Both the position numbers and the translations under genes were made by a program. Source: Streptacidiphilus fuscans (GTDB lineage: Bacteria > Actinomycetota > Actinomycetes > Streptomycetales > Streptomycetaceae). From it: a stretch of DNA of 64,000 nucleotides. Below the pieces are notes generated by a model. The model had not been told where the DNA came from, made no database searches, and saw only the letters and a list, made by a program, of their open reading frames with translations. Positions 50,596 through 59,250 of the stretch are shown piece by piece; the stretch's first letter is position 1, and each line of letters starts with the position of its first letter. The DNA lies in contig NZ_JADPRT010000013.1 in assembly GCF_015690355.1 (NCBI RefSeq), positions 124,001-188,000 of the forward strand. The letters run 5' to 3'.

Positions 50596-51243
50596 ATGGA
50601 CGACTTCTTCCAGCGCGTGGGGACGCGTGCGACAGCGCCCTGGCCCGCCGGACGCCGCGACCTCCACATCCACATCCTCCCCACCCCCAGCGAGGCCGAG
50701 ACCCTCACCGCCCCCTACCGGGGGCTGGCCGAGTCGCCGGGCCTGCACACCGTCCCCGCCGAGTGGATCCACGTCACGGTCCTGCACGGCGAACCGATGG
50801 AGCAACTGACCAAGGAGGAGGTCACCGGGATCGGGGACCGGCTCACCGCCGCCCTCGCCGCCGTGGAGCCGTTCGACCTTGTGCTGAACCCTGCGACCCC
50901 CGGGACCGTCGCGCTGGAGTGTGCCGGGCATCCCGGCGAACCCGCGCGGCGGCTGTGGGAGTTGGCCCGCGAAGCCGTTCGCGCGGAGACCGGGGACCGG
51001 TGGCCGCTCCTGCCCTCGGCGTACTACCCCCACGTCTCGATCGCCTACGCCGGGGCAGAGGCGGAGCAGGCGGACCGGACCGCGTTGAAGATCTGGTTGA
51101 GCGACCATGTCGCCGACCCGATGACCGTCCGGGCGGACGCGCTACAGCTGGTCGCCCAGTGGCACGACGGCGCGTACATTCGTTGGGAGCAGCTGCGCGT
51201 CATCCCGATCGGACCGAGCGACCAGCAGCCAGGAGAATGTTGA
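50596..51243 (+). CDS. 2H phosphoesterase (2'-5' RNA ligase-like)
   Basis: This 215-residue protein starts at ATG 50596. The two HxT/S motifs of the 2H phosphoesterase superfamily are WIHVTVLHG (H59, T61) and YYPHVSIAY (H146, S148), about 85 residues apart, as needed for the paired catalytic histidines. Members cut or join 2',3'- or 2',5'-phosphodiester bonds in RNA or nucleotides. The exact substrate is not predictable. It is isolated; no tRNA or RNA gene lies nearby. Confidence 0.85.
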   Translation: MDDFFQRVGTRATAPWPAGRRDLHIHILPTPSEAETLTAPYRGLAESPGLHTVPAEWIHVTVLHGEPMEQLTKEEVTGIGDRLTAALAAVEPFDLVLNPATPGTVALECAGHPGEPARRLWELAREAVRAETGDRWPLLPSAYYPHVSIAYAGAEAEQADRTALKIWLSDHVADPMTVRADALQLVAQWHDGAYIRWEQLRVIPIGPSDQQPGEC

Positions 51244-51389
51244 CAGGCCGCCGCAGCTTGGGGACCGGCGGCCACAGGCGAGCGCTCAGATCTACGCCCC
51301 CGGGAATCCCTCCGTCACCGCCCAATTTCTGCGGCTGTAGTGGTTGGCCCGGTTAACCACGCGCCTGGCGGCGGCACTTAGCGACTGGC

Positions 51390-51395
51390 TATCGT
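51390..51395 (+). promoter_or_regulatory. probable -10 box of a leaderless gene
   Basis: TATCGT ends 6 bases before ATG 51402, and no RBS precedes that ATG. The spacing matches the box before 19603. Confidence 0.4.
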
Positions 51396-51401
51396 CGGGC
51401 C

Positions 51402-53117
51402 ATGCTCGTTGATCCGCTCGCTGACCAAGCCGCAACGCTGCGGTCCCAGACCCTGGCCTGGGTGCGCTCCGATTACGCCCGCGTCTTCTGGGCGAAGGTC
51501 ATCGAGCAGGGCGGAACGTTCGTCATGCCAGCCGCGTGGCAGGCACTTCCCCACGCGGAACAGGCCGAGGCGCTCCTGAAGATGGAAACCCGCAGGGTCA
51601 GCGACGCGTCCACGTTCGCGCTGGAGCCCGGCGTGCTCCAGGCGGTTCGCGAGATCGGCCAGGACACCTCGATCCCACTCCCGTTCACGCCGGATCTGTT
51701 GCCCTCACCCACTGGGATGCTGTGCCTGTCCGAGGAGGAACCGCTCGCGTCCGCCGGCGGAGGGCTGCTGACCGCGGTGACGTGGGGACCGCCCCTGGAC
51801 GGCTTCGGGTCCGGCATCCACCTGGCCTTCTGGTGTCCGCCCCCGCCGGAACTGCGGCGACCCGAGATCCCGTGGTTCCCGCTGATCCAGGACTTCGACC
51901 TGCACCTTCCTTTCGCGCCGCACTGGGATTCCCGGCTGGTCGACCAGAAGGTCCCGTCCGGACTCCTGTACACGGCGGTACCGGTGCGGACCGCGGTCGC
52001 CGCCTTCTACGCGCTCACCTCCACGGCGGCCTCGCTCGGCGAGCGGCGTCCCCGAGCGTCGGTGACACAGCAGTTGAAGCAACAAGGGGCCAAGAAGCGC
52101 GGCGTGATGGTGGCAGCCGGAGAACCCTCAAGGCTGCGGCAGTCCATCACCTCTCGTACCGCAGAGCTCGCCGCGGAACTCGTTCCGGAGCCCGACCGCA
52201 TGCTCGTGCCCGCACCCGAGCTCGGTGAGCTCACTCCTATCCCCGTCCATTCGGTCTTCGCGGCCGAGCGGGACGTCGAACTCACCCCCGCCCAACGGCG
52301 GATCGCCCACCTGTACCGGGAAGCCGCCGACCACTGGCACCGGCTGGAGTTGCAGGCCGCGCAGCGCTACCCCGGCATCTGGGCCCGCCTTGAGGAGCTG
52401 CACGCTCGGGAACGCGACCGGTGGCCGTCGTGGTGCTGGATGCCTTCGCTTCAGGTGACGGCCGTGCTGGCGACGTCCTACGGCACCGACCTGGACCAGG
52501 CATTGTGGGACGGGCCCCGCCTGGCAGCGCTCGGGGCATGGCGCTCCGGGGGGCGACACAGCTTCCTCGCTCCCCGGACCCGGGACACCACCCCCACCGA
52601 CCCAGTGCCGACCGCGCTGGTGGGCTCGCTCCCCACCCCCGGGATCGGCCTGATCCTCGACACCACCTCGGGCAACCACCACCTCATCGCCTACATGGAC
52701 ACCGCAGCAGATCCGAGCCTGGCCCAAGCCGAGCTGGTCGTGATCTCCGACTGGGGCCGACCCAACGCGATGTTGGAGAGCACCATCAAGATCACGCTCT
52801 ACCTGACCACCGGGAGCGTGCTGGAAGCGGTTCGGGCGACGCACGCGCACTACGACGACGCGGCCCGCGCGAACACCGGAGAAGAGCCGCCCACGCCCTC
52901 GGATGCCTCAGTCCTTGATCACGCCGGGTTCATGAGCCAACTCCTCTGGGCGCTCGTGGACATCGCCACCGGAGGTTGGGAGGACGCCGGTGCTTCGACA
53001 GGCCGGAAACTGGCCGCCCCCTGGCCACCCGGGCCCGGCGTGCTTCCCGAGATGACCCTGTGGACGTTCGACTACGACGAGCACGACCGGCCCGCCGACG
53101 CCCCGGAAGACATGTAG
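51402..53117 (+). CDS. large hypothetical protein, probably leaderless
   Basis: This 571-residue protein starts at ATG 51402 with a -10-like box and no RBS. The sequence alternates acidic, Pro-rich and Trp-rich parts (LAFWCPPPPELRRPEIPWFP, HLYREAADHWHRLELQAAQR, TAVLATSYGTDLDQALWDG). It has no recognised motif, no signal peptide and no clear membrane segment. A helical centre at about 200-330 and a beta-rich C-terminal part (ITLYLTTGSVLEAVRATHAH) can be seen. The length and codon use show a real gene, but I cannot name its function. Confidence 0.75.
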   Translation: MLVDPLADQAATLRSQTLAWVRSDYARVFWAKVIEQGGTFVMPAAWQALPHAEQAEALLKMETRRVSDASTFALEPGVLQAVREIGQDTSIPLPFTPDLLPSPTGMLCLSEEEPLASAGGGLLTAVTWGPPLDGFGSGIHLAFWCPPPPELRRPEIPWFPLIQDFDLHLPFAPHWDSRLVDQKVPSGLLYTAVPVRTAVAAFYALTSTAASLGERRPRASVTQQLKQQGAKKRGVMVAAGEPSRLRQSITSRTAELAAELVPEPDRMLVPAPELGELTPIPVHSVFAAERDVELTPAQRRIAHLYREAADHWHRLELQAAQRYPGIWARLEELHARERDRWPSWCWMPSLQVTAVLATSYGTDLDQALWDGPRLAALGAWRSGGRHSFLAPRTRDTTPTDPVPTALVGSLPTPGIGLILDTTSGNHHLIAYMDTAADPSLAQAELVVISDWGRPNAMLESTIKITLYLTTGSVLEAVRATHAHYDDAARANTGEEPPTPSDASVLDHAGFMSQLLWALVDIATGGWEDAGASTGRKLAAPWPPGPGVLPEMTLWTFDYDEHDRPADAPEDM

Positions 53118-53180
53118 ACACCGGCAAAGTCAGCCCCCGCCGCGTCGGCACGCCCCGCTGTGAGGTTCGTGTCAGCTCGC

Positions 53181-53801
53181 TCAGTAACCGTCCTCGTCCC
53201 AACCCACGAGGTGCTCCAGCTCCCGGCGGCGCTGCTCGCCGAGAATGACGTCCCCAACCGTGATCCCGCGCTCCCAGTAAGGGCCGTCTTCCTGCACGTC
53301 CGGGTGGCGATGGCCGGTGTGTTGGGCGGGCGTCGAGCTGGCGACAGCGTCCACCACCCTCAGTGCGGCGGACCGGACCCGGTCCCACAGCAGCCGCTCA
53401 TCCGGGTGAGCGGACAACGCCGTGCGGATCAGCAGCGCCCGCGCCGCCCCGCCCCAGTCGTCAAGATCGGGGCTGAGCTCAAGCGCGCTGAACGCCGAAC
53501 GCCGTAGCGTTCCAGTCGCCCCCTCCTCCCCCGCAGCAGCAAGCGGAACAAAGATCGCGTCGGGGAACGACAACTCCAGCCGCACGATGCGCTCGTGCAG
53601 GGCAGCCGCGATCACGAAGCAGACGAGCGAGCCGTCGACTCCGACGTAGAGAGCAGTCTCCTCCTCCGAGAGCGCGAACCGCCCGGAGCGCGACCGCTCC
53701 AGCGCCTCCACATGACGGGCGATCAGAAGATCAGCCCACACCAGGCTGCACTCCCAGATCGTCTGGGGAGACGTCACCGTCTGCGCGGGCTCAGGGGCCA
53801 T
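53181..53801 (-). CDS. hypothetical protein
   Basis: I place the start at ATG 53801 (AGGA upstream), giving 206 residues. The centre is helical (TIWECSLVWADLLIARHVEA, then FVIAAALHERIVRLELSFPD and an LLWDRVRSAALRVVDAVA helix). It ends with a short acidic GWDEDGY. No motif is recognised. It is convergent with the 571-residue gene and upstream of the Nudix cluster, but not clearly part of it. Confidence 0.7.
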   Translation of the reverse strand: MAPEPAQTVTSPQTIWECSLVWADLLIARHVEALERSRSGRFALSEEETALYVGVDGSLVCFVIAAALHERIVRLELSFPDAIFVPLAAAGEEGATGTLRRSAFSALELSPDLDDWGGAARALLIRTALSAHPDERLLWDRVRSAALRVVDAVASSTPAQHTGHRHPDVQEDGPYWERGITVGDVILGEQRRRELEHLVGWDEDGY

Positions 53802-53928
53802 CACAGGATTCCTCTCTCGTTCACGGGCGCGGCCCACGGCGCATCGCCGGGCAGGCTCCCCAGCCTACGAAACCGGCCCCGTGGACCGTCATAGCACCGC
53901 CCTGGTGAAGGCTCTGAGCCGAAGGAAA

Positions 53929-54293
53929 TCATGTCCACGAGCCCCAGCCCGTGACGGGCTGACCGGCGAGGGCCTGTGCGATCTGCCAGCGCATGCCTGA
54001 CCGGGAGCCTTTGACCAGCACGGTGTCCCCAGGCCGGAGGATCATGTTGACGTAGGAAGTCGCGGTGGCGTTATCGGCGACGATGGCGACCTCGGGGACG
54101 CCTGCCGCGCCCGCGGCGAGGGCTAGTTGTTTGGCCAGGACGTCTCCGACGGCGACGACCATGTCGATGCCTTCTGCGGCTGCGGCGCGCCCGATGTCGC
54201 GGTGGGCCTGTACTCCGTCAGGTCCCAACTCGGCCATCTCGCCGAGCACCGCGATCAGTCGGCCGCTGCCGGGTGCTGCGTTCTGGGTCACGG
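53929..54293 (-). pseudogene. murF: fragment of MurF (UDP-MurNAc-pentapeptide synthetase), C-terminal domain
   Basis: The minus strand reads the last domain of a MurF-type ligase: GRLIAVLGEMAELGPDGVQA, HRDIGRAAAAEGIDMVVAVG, VADNATATSYVNMILRPGDT, VLVKGSRSGMRWQIAQALAG. The N-terminal and central ATPase domains are missing; upstream of it the reading runs into the Nudix fragment. A complete murF must be elsewhere in the genome. The fragment marks a past recombination at this end of the Nudix cluster. Confidence 0.75.
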
Positions 54294-54295
54294 TG

Positions 54296-54600
54296 TCGGC
54301 CTCGTCTCCTGATAGGTGGGAAGGCCCGTGATCCTGGCCCGATGGAATTCCTGGAAGCTGGCGTACTGGTCTGCGGGCAGGAGCGGGCGCCACTCGTCGA
54401 GGGAGCTCACGGCCCATTCGGTGTGCTCGCCGGGGTCGAGCACGATGCCTTCCAGCTGTGCTCCCCGCGTTGCTCGCGCACCGACCTGAGCTGCAGCAGA
54501 CGGTCGTGCTCGTCGGTGAACATCAAGCAGGCGAAGACCTTCGCCCTGGGCAGCACCTCGCAGTACTGCTCGGGTGGAGCCCTCTGGTTCCCTGAGGTGC
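54296..54600 (-). pseudogene. fragment of a Nudix hydrolase, internal part deleted
   Basis: Two frames on the minus strand give parts of one protein. The first is RAPPEQYCEVLPRAKVFACL then MFTDEHDRLLQLRSV. The second, after a jump, is LEGIVLDPGEHTEWAVSSLD then EWRPLLPADQYASFQEFHRA. The Nudix box that should lie between them is absent and the frames differ, so the gene is dead. It borders the MurF fragment and the intact Nudix gene at 54677. Confidence 0.65.
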
Positions 54601-54676
54601 TCGTGGTTCGTGGCGCGCCCGGCGTCCGGGGCGACGTGTTGATCGCGCGTTGACGATGGGTGCTCGCCGTCGGTCG

Positions 54677-55180
54677 TCACTGCTGCTCCAGGGTCAGGGG
54701 GACCCGGTTCTCGTCGCGAGGCGTGGTGTGCCCTGCGTGGGTGGAGAACGCGGGTTCGCCTGCAAGGTAGGCGTCGATGGCGGTACGCGAGGTGGGGAAC
54801 ATCGGTCGCGGTAGGTCAGTGACGGGTGACCAGGCCACGTCCAGGTGTTTGTTCTCCTCGATGTTGGTCAGCGTGCCGCTCCACACGGTCGTGGCGAACA
54901 CGAAGAGCATGAATCCGCCCTGGCCGTCCCAGCCTTGTTCGACTTGGATTGTGTGGACCAAGGTCAGATCGTCCGGGTCGACGGCGAGTCCGGTCTCCTC
55001 GCGCAGTTCACGGGCGGCGGCGTGGTGGATCATTTCGCCGGAGTCGGCTTTGCCGCCGGGGATCGTCCACGCGGGCGCGGTCCAGCTGCGCTCGCCGTAG
55101 TGCACGGTGGCGATCGTGTCGGCAGCCTTGTCGTGGACGATGACGCTTACCGCTAGGCGGTTCGTCGGGTGCTCGGTCAT
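54677..55180 (-). CDS. Nudix hydrolase
   Basis: The start is ATG 55180, 8 bases after AAGGAG; 167 residues. The complete Nudix box GGKADSGEMIHHAAARELRE plus EETG lies at residues 42-64, with the REAxEE-like REL.EETG catalytic part. Nudix enzymes split a nucleoside diphosphate linked to another group, using Mg. The text before and after the box (WTIPGG, LTLVHTIQVEQGWDG) is like MutT and related sanitising enzymes. It is the most downstream intact gene of the cluster. Substrate unknown. Confidence 0.88.
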   Translation of the reverse strand: MTEHPTNRLAVSVIVHDKAADTIATVHYGERSWTAPAWTIPGGKADSGEMIHHAAARELREETGLAVDPDDLTLVHTIQVEQGWDGQGGFMLFVFATTVWSGTLTNIEENKHLDVAWSPVTDLPRPMFPTSRTAIDAYLAGEPAFSTHAGHTTPRDENRVPLTLEQQ

Positions 55181-55276
55181 GCTCAAGTCTCCTTGCAGGG
55201 GCGGTTGGTCGGTCGAAACGGCCTGTTCAGCGGGCCGTGCGCTTCTCAGGTCGCGGACGCCGGGGGGTGGTTGTGG

Positions 55277-55948
55277 TCACGTTCCCTGCTGCTGGCCCGC
55301 ACGATGCGGACCGCCTGGCTCCAGTGGACGGCACGGCTTTGCGTGTGGGGGTCGGCGGTCCAGGAGCCGGGTGTCGGCCAGGATCAGGTTGGTGCTCTGG
55401 TCGAGGGTGCTGGTGGCACCGATGACCCGCTCGATCGCGCCGGGAAGGAGGTCGCGTTCGCGGTACCAGTCCCGCATCTGGGCTTCGCTGATTTCGTTGG
55501 CCTGCGGCTTGGTGGAGTGCCGACGCAGGGTCTCTTCGAAGGCGATGTCGAGGTAGTACCAGGCTTGTGGACCTGGGTGCTGGCGACGCAGGGTGTCCAG
55601 CATGCCGCCGTAGCGGCCAGCGTCCATGATCCCTTCCACGATCGTGTGGTAGCCGGCGGCCAGGGCGAACTGGGCGTTCAGGAGGATCAGTTCGATGTTG
55701 GCCGCCTCCGGTTCGTCGCGCTCGCGCAGGAGTTGGCGGCGGATGTAGTCCTGGCTCACGATCGCAAGCCCGCGCCCATACGCTTCGCGTAGCTTCTGGG
55801 CGAGGGAGGACTTGCCGCTGGCGCTGTTGCCACGGAGCACGACCAGAACCGGCGTTTCCAAGGGCGTGCCTACCAGCGACATCTCGGGGGCATCGGGTGT
55901 CTGCGGCGGCTCCGGGGGTGTTGAGCGACTCGCGCGGGACCTGGTCAT
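55277..55948 (-). CDS. P-loop kinase (AAA / zeta-toxin-like)
   Basis: This 223-residue protein starts at ATG 55948, just after the ABC-transporter gene. The Walker A is GNSASGKSS (40-48) following LVVLR. Later it has AIVSQDYIRRQLLRERDEPE, TIVEGIMDAGRYGGMLDTLR and a lid-like REISEAQ segment (here NEISEAQMRDWYRERDLLPG). This layout fits small-molecule kinases that phosphorylate sugars, nucleosides or antibiotics, and includes the zeta-toxin kinases. A zeta assignment is not supported by a paired epsilon antitoxin. It ends the tightly packed Nudix-ABC cluster. Confidence 0.75.
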   Translation of the reverse strand: MTRSRASRSTPPEPPQTPDAPEMSLVGTPLETPVLVVLRGNSASGKSSLAQKLREAYGRGLAIVSQDYIRRQLLRERDEPEAANIELILLNAQFALAAGYHTIVEGIMDAGRYGGMLDTLRRQHPGPQAWYYLDIAFEETLRRHSTKPQANEISEAQMRDWYRERDLLPGAIERVIGATSTLDQSTNLILADTRLLDRRPPHAKPCRPLEPGGPHRAGQQQGT

Positions 55949-55966
55949 AGGGCGCTCACAGGGGTG

Positions 55967-57886
55967 TCACCGCTGGTAGCGGGGGCCGGGGATGTGTCGA
56001 TCGTTCTGCAGCGCCCACAACCGTGAGAAGACGCCACCCTCCTTCTCGGCGAGTTCGGCGAACGTGCCGGCTTCCGCGATCCGTCCGTCCTTCATGCAGA
56101 CGATGCGGTCGGCGACGGAGGCGTTGGCCAGGTTGTGGGTCACCAAGATCACGGCCCTCCCTCGTGCGCTGGTGCGCAGTTGGGTGAAGATCCGGTGCTC
56201 TGCCGCGGGGTCCAGGTCGGACGTCGGCTCGTCCAGGACCAGGAGTCCCGATTTCCTGTAGATCGCGCGGGCCACGGCGATGCGCCGCCACTCACCCGCG
56301 GACAGCGACTTCCCGCCCCAGAATTCCTTGGCCAACAGCGTTCCCAGTCCGGAGCGGAGGCTGCCGACGACCTCGTCGGCGCCGGTCGCGCGCGCGGCCT
56401 CCCACACCGCGTCGTCGCCGTCGCTGTGGGGCTGGCCGAGGTGGATGTTCTCGCGCACGGTGAGCGGCCAGCAGGCGAATTTCTGCGGGACGACGGCGAC
56501 CTGCCGCCACAGGGCCAGCGGGTCCATGTCCCGTGTGTCGACGCCGTCCCAGGTGACCTGGCCGCCGCTCGGCAGGTTCAGCCCGCACAGCAGCCGCATG
56601 AGCGTGGACTTCCCCGATCCGTTCTCCCCAATCAGGGCGACGATCTCCCCCTGTTGGATCGTCAGGTCCACATCGTGCAGGATCTCCTCGTCCTTGCCGG
56701 GATAGGTGAACGACGCCTTCTGGACGGCGATCACCTGGGGTGTCTCCGGCGCGACCGTGCCGCGGTGCATCCGCATCGCCTCGCACTCGGCGATGAAGTC
56801 GGACCAGTGGTCCAGGTACAGGCCGTCCTTGAAGATCGCCGCGCCGTAGCCGACGATGCCTTGCAGGCTGCGCGACGCCTGCTGGAGGGCGAACACCGCC
56901 GTTCCGGCGGAGGCGACGCCGATCCACCCGGCGGACAGCATCAGCGCCAGCACCGCCCACACCGTGCCGAACGTCATCCCCGACGCCAGCGACCCGACCA
57001 GGGAGATCCTGGCACCGCGCCAGACCGCCCGGTTGGTGGCCTGCTCGACGTCGTCAGCGGCCCGGCTGTACTTGCCCAGAAGGAACGGCGCGATCGTGTC
57101 GGAGCGGATCTGGTCGGCCTGCCACTGATCGCCCATGTACCAGCGCAGCAGGTTCATCACCCGGCGCTGATCGCGGGTCGACAGCATCGCCTCGTACTGC
57201 ACCCGCGCGGAGCGGATCGCCGCCACGGCCTGGGGAATCGCCGCCACCAACGTCAACGGCAGCAGCCACGGGTTGATCACCGCCAGCACCACGGCCGCCG
57301 CGACCAGGGAGGCCGCCGAGGAGATCGTGTTCTGCACCTCGCCGAGCATGTCGGCGACGAACCCTGCTCCCTGCCCGGCCAGGTCCCAGCGGTCGTTGAA
57401 CCCCGGATGATCGTAGGCCGCCAGCTCCGCGGTCGTCGCGGCCTCCAGCTGCACGTACTGCGCCAGGCGCGTGACGGCCGGCTGAAGTCGGCTCGACAGT
57501 CCCGACACCGCGATCGCGAGCAGAGCCCGAAGGCCCGCCATCCCGGCCAGAACCGCCACAGCGGGCAGCGCCTGCTGCAGGCGGGCGGTGATATGACCGG
57601 AGGCGATCAGGGCGGTGATGGTGCTGTTCGTCGCGAGCAGACCAAACGCCCCGCAGACCGCGGAGACCAGCTGGCACAGCAGCAGCGCCACGACGAGCCG
57701 CGGGTCGACCCTCCAAGCCAGCGCGAGAGCCTCGCGCATCAGCCTGGGCAGACGGGTCGCCATTCCGGCCGTCGTGATCTGCCGTGCCACCTCGCCCTGG
57801 GATTCGTTCGACAGCACGAACGTCAGGGCCTCGTCGTCCACGTCCTCCGGCTCCACCTCAGTGGTGTCACTGACCATGGCATTCAT
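55967..57886 (-). CDS. ABC exporter, fused permease and ATPase
   Basis: This 639-residue half-transporter starts at ATG 57886. Six membrane segments cover about 60-345 (VVALLLCQLVSAVCGAFGLL, AVAVLAGMAGLRALLAIAVS). The ATPase has Walker A GENGSGKST (420-428), Q-loop Q468, signature LSAGE (528-532), Walker B LLVLDEPTSDLD (548-559) and H-loop VTHN. It would export a compound as a homodimer. It overlaps the preceding Nudix gene by 20 bases, so both are made together. The link suggests export of, or resistance to, a small molecule made or modified by the cluster enzymes. Confidence 0.9.
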   Translation of the reverse strand: MNAMVSDTTEVEPEDVDDEALTFVLSNESQGEVARQITTAGMATRLPRLMREALALAWRVDPRLVVALLLCQLVSAVCGAFGLLATNSTITALIASGHITARLQQALPAVAVLAGMAGLRALLAIAVSGLSSRLQPAVTRLAQYVQLEAATTAELAAYDHPGFNDRWDLAGQGAGFVADMLGEVQNTISSAASLVAAAVVLAVINPWLLPLTLVAAIPQAVAAIRSARVQYEAMLSTRDQRRVMNLLRWYMGDQWQADQIRSDTIAPFLLGKYSRAADDVEQATNRAVWRGARISLVGSLASGMTFGTVWAVLALMLSAGWIGVASAGTAVFALQQASRSLQGIVGYGAAIFKDGLYLDHWSDFIAECEAMRMHRGTVAPETPQVIAVQKASFTYPGKDEEILHDVDLTIQQGEIVALIGENGSGKSTLMRLLCGLNLPSGGQVTWDGVDTRDMDPLALWRQVAVVPQKFACWPLTVRENIHLGQPHSDGDDAVWEAARATGADEVVGSLRSGLGTLLAKEFWGGKSLSAGEWRRIAVARAIYRKSGLLVLDEPTSDLDPAAEHRIFTQLRTSARGRAVILVTHNLANASVADRIVCMKDGRIAEAGTFAELAEKEGGVFSRLWALQNDRHIPGPRYQR

Positions 57887-58595
57887 CCCCGTTCACAACG
57901 GCCGGCGTATCCGGGAGCGGGTGAGGCGCTCGCGTCCCAGATCGCCCGGCGGTGGACCGCACCGGATTGCCCGAAGCGGCGGCAGATCCCGCGCTGGCGG
58001 CGAGGGCGGGAAGGAGGGCGGCGAGATGGGTCAGGCCCGACCTCGCCACCTCCGGGTTGTCCAGGTCGTACCAGCGGGCGTCCGTGATCTCCTCTGCCTG
58101 GAGCGTCATCACGTCGGCGTCCGTGACGAAGGCGTAGCGGAAGTCGACGTGCAGGTGTGCCGGGCGGCCCGGCGCGGCCGGGAAGTCTCCGGTGTCGATC
58201 TGCACGGGACCGTCGAGCAGGGGCCGCACTTGGTCGCGGGTGATGCCGGTCTCCTCGGTCAGCTCGCGCAAGGCCGCGTCCACGAGACGGCGGTCGTGGT
58301 GCTCGACGTGGCCGCCCGGCTGCACCCACATGTCCAGACCCTTGTGGTGCACCAGGAGGATCCGGCCCTGCCGGTTGAACAACACCGCGCCCGCGGTGGC
58401 GTGTTGACGCGGGTCGTTGCGGTCGGCCAGGTCGATCCCGTCCCGGAGGAGAACCAGGACCCGCTCCAGCTTGTCGCGGTCGGACGGGTACCGGTCCAGG
58501 TAGTCCAAGATCGTCTCCTCGAAGTGCCGCGTGGTGATCCCTCGACGCTCCGAGCCCACCGTTCCTGCCTGCTGCGGCACTGCACTCTCAGCCAC
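57867..58595 (-). CDS. Nudix hydrolase
   Basis: This 242-residue protein starts at GTG 58595, overlapping the upstream stop by 8 bases. The Nudix box GGHVEHHDRRLVDAALRELT plus EETG is at residues 94-117. A 60-residue helical N-terminal extension (HFEETILDYLDRYPSDRDKLE) precedes it and an Ala/Pro-rich tail follows. The text LLVHHKGLDMWVQPGGHVE is like enzymes acting on nucleotide sugars or polyphosphates. It overlaps the ABC gene by 20 bases. Confidence 0.88.
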   Translation of the reverse strand: MAESAVPQQAGTVGSERRGITTRHFEETILDYLDRYPSDRDKLERVLVLLRDGIDLADRNDPRQHATAGAVLFNRQGRILLVHHKGLDMWVQPGGHVEHHDRRLVDAALRELTEETGITRDQVRPLLDGPVQIDTGDFPAAPGRPAHLHVDFRYAFVTDADVMTLQAEEITDARWYDLDNPEVARSGLTHLAALLPALAASAGSAAASGNPVRSTAGRSGTRAPHPLPDTPAVVNGDECHGQ

Positions 58596-59250
58596 GGTGT
58601 CGCTCCGTCCTGGTGTCGGTGGGCTTCAGCTCCGCCTCGCGGGAGAGGAACTGGGCGGTCAGCAGGATCGCGGCGAGCGTGCCGGCCTCGGTGATCCGCC
58701 CGTCGCCGCACATCTCGACGGCCTCGTCCAGCGGCGTCCAGCGCAGCGTCATGCCCTCTTCGCTGGCCTCGCGGTCGGGAGCACCGAGCTGCAAGTCGCG
58801 GGCCAGGTAGAGGTGCTCGGTGGTCCGGGCGTTGGCGGGCATGCGCCGCATCCGCGTGAGCAGCCGGAGATCGCCGGCGGTGATGCCGCCCTCTTCGGCG
58901 AGTTCTCGCACCGCTGCCTGTTCGGGAGTCTCCCCCTTCTCCACGCCGCCACCGGGCAGCAGGAGGAGGCGCTGACCGCACACGTACACGTCCTCCTCCA
59001 GCAGGGCCAGGCGGCCTTCCTCATCCAGGGCTGCCACGCGCACGCCATCGGGCAGGGCGATGTACTTGTAGGAGCCCGTGCTGCCGTTGGGGCGCACGAC
59101 CTCGTCCACGTGCAGGCTCATCCGCCCGCCCTGAAGCTCTACCGTCGTGAGGGTCGTCCAGCCATGGATCCCCGAGGCTTCGTCCGCCGTAGCCGGTTTG
59201 GGCAGTCCGGTGGTGGTGACCGGCCGCTGGGCCGGTGCGTCGGGGCTCAC
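58588..59250 (-). CDS. Nudix hydrolase
   Basis: This 220-residue protein starts at GTG 59250 in a GTGA overlap with the fusion gene upstream. The box GGGVEKGETPEQAAVRELAE plus EGG (residues 100-122) has GGI in place of the usual TG at its end. The N-terminal half is a strand-rich domain like ADP-ribose pyrophosphatases (WTTLTTVELQGGRMSLHVDE, YKYIALPDGVRVAALD). It may hydrolyse an ADP-sugar-type compound. Confidence 0.88.
   Translation of the reverse strand: MSPDAPAQRPVTTTGLPKPATADEASGIHGWTTLTTVELQGGRMSLHVDEVVRPNGSTGSYKYIALPDGVRVAALDEEGRLALLEEDVYVCGQRLLLLPGGGVEKGETPEQAAVRELAEEGGITAGDLRLLTRMRRMPANARTTEHLYLARDLQLGAPDREASEEGMTLRWTPLDEAVEMCGDGRITEAGTLAAILLTAQFLSREAELKPTDTRTERHRG

Noticed and set aside
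55277-55948. Zeta toxin of an epsilon-zeta system
   Set aside because: The P-loop fits a wide range of small kinases and no epsilon-type antitoxin is adjacent; kept as a general P-loop kinase.
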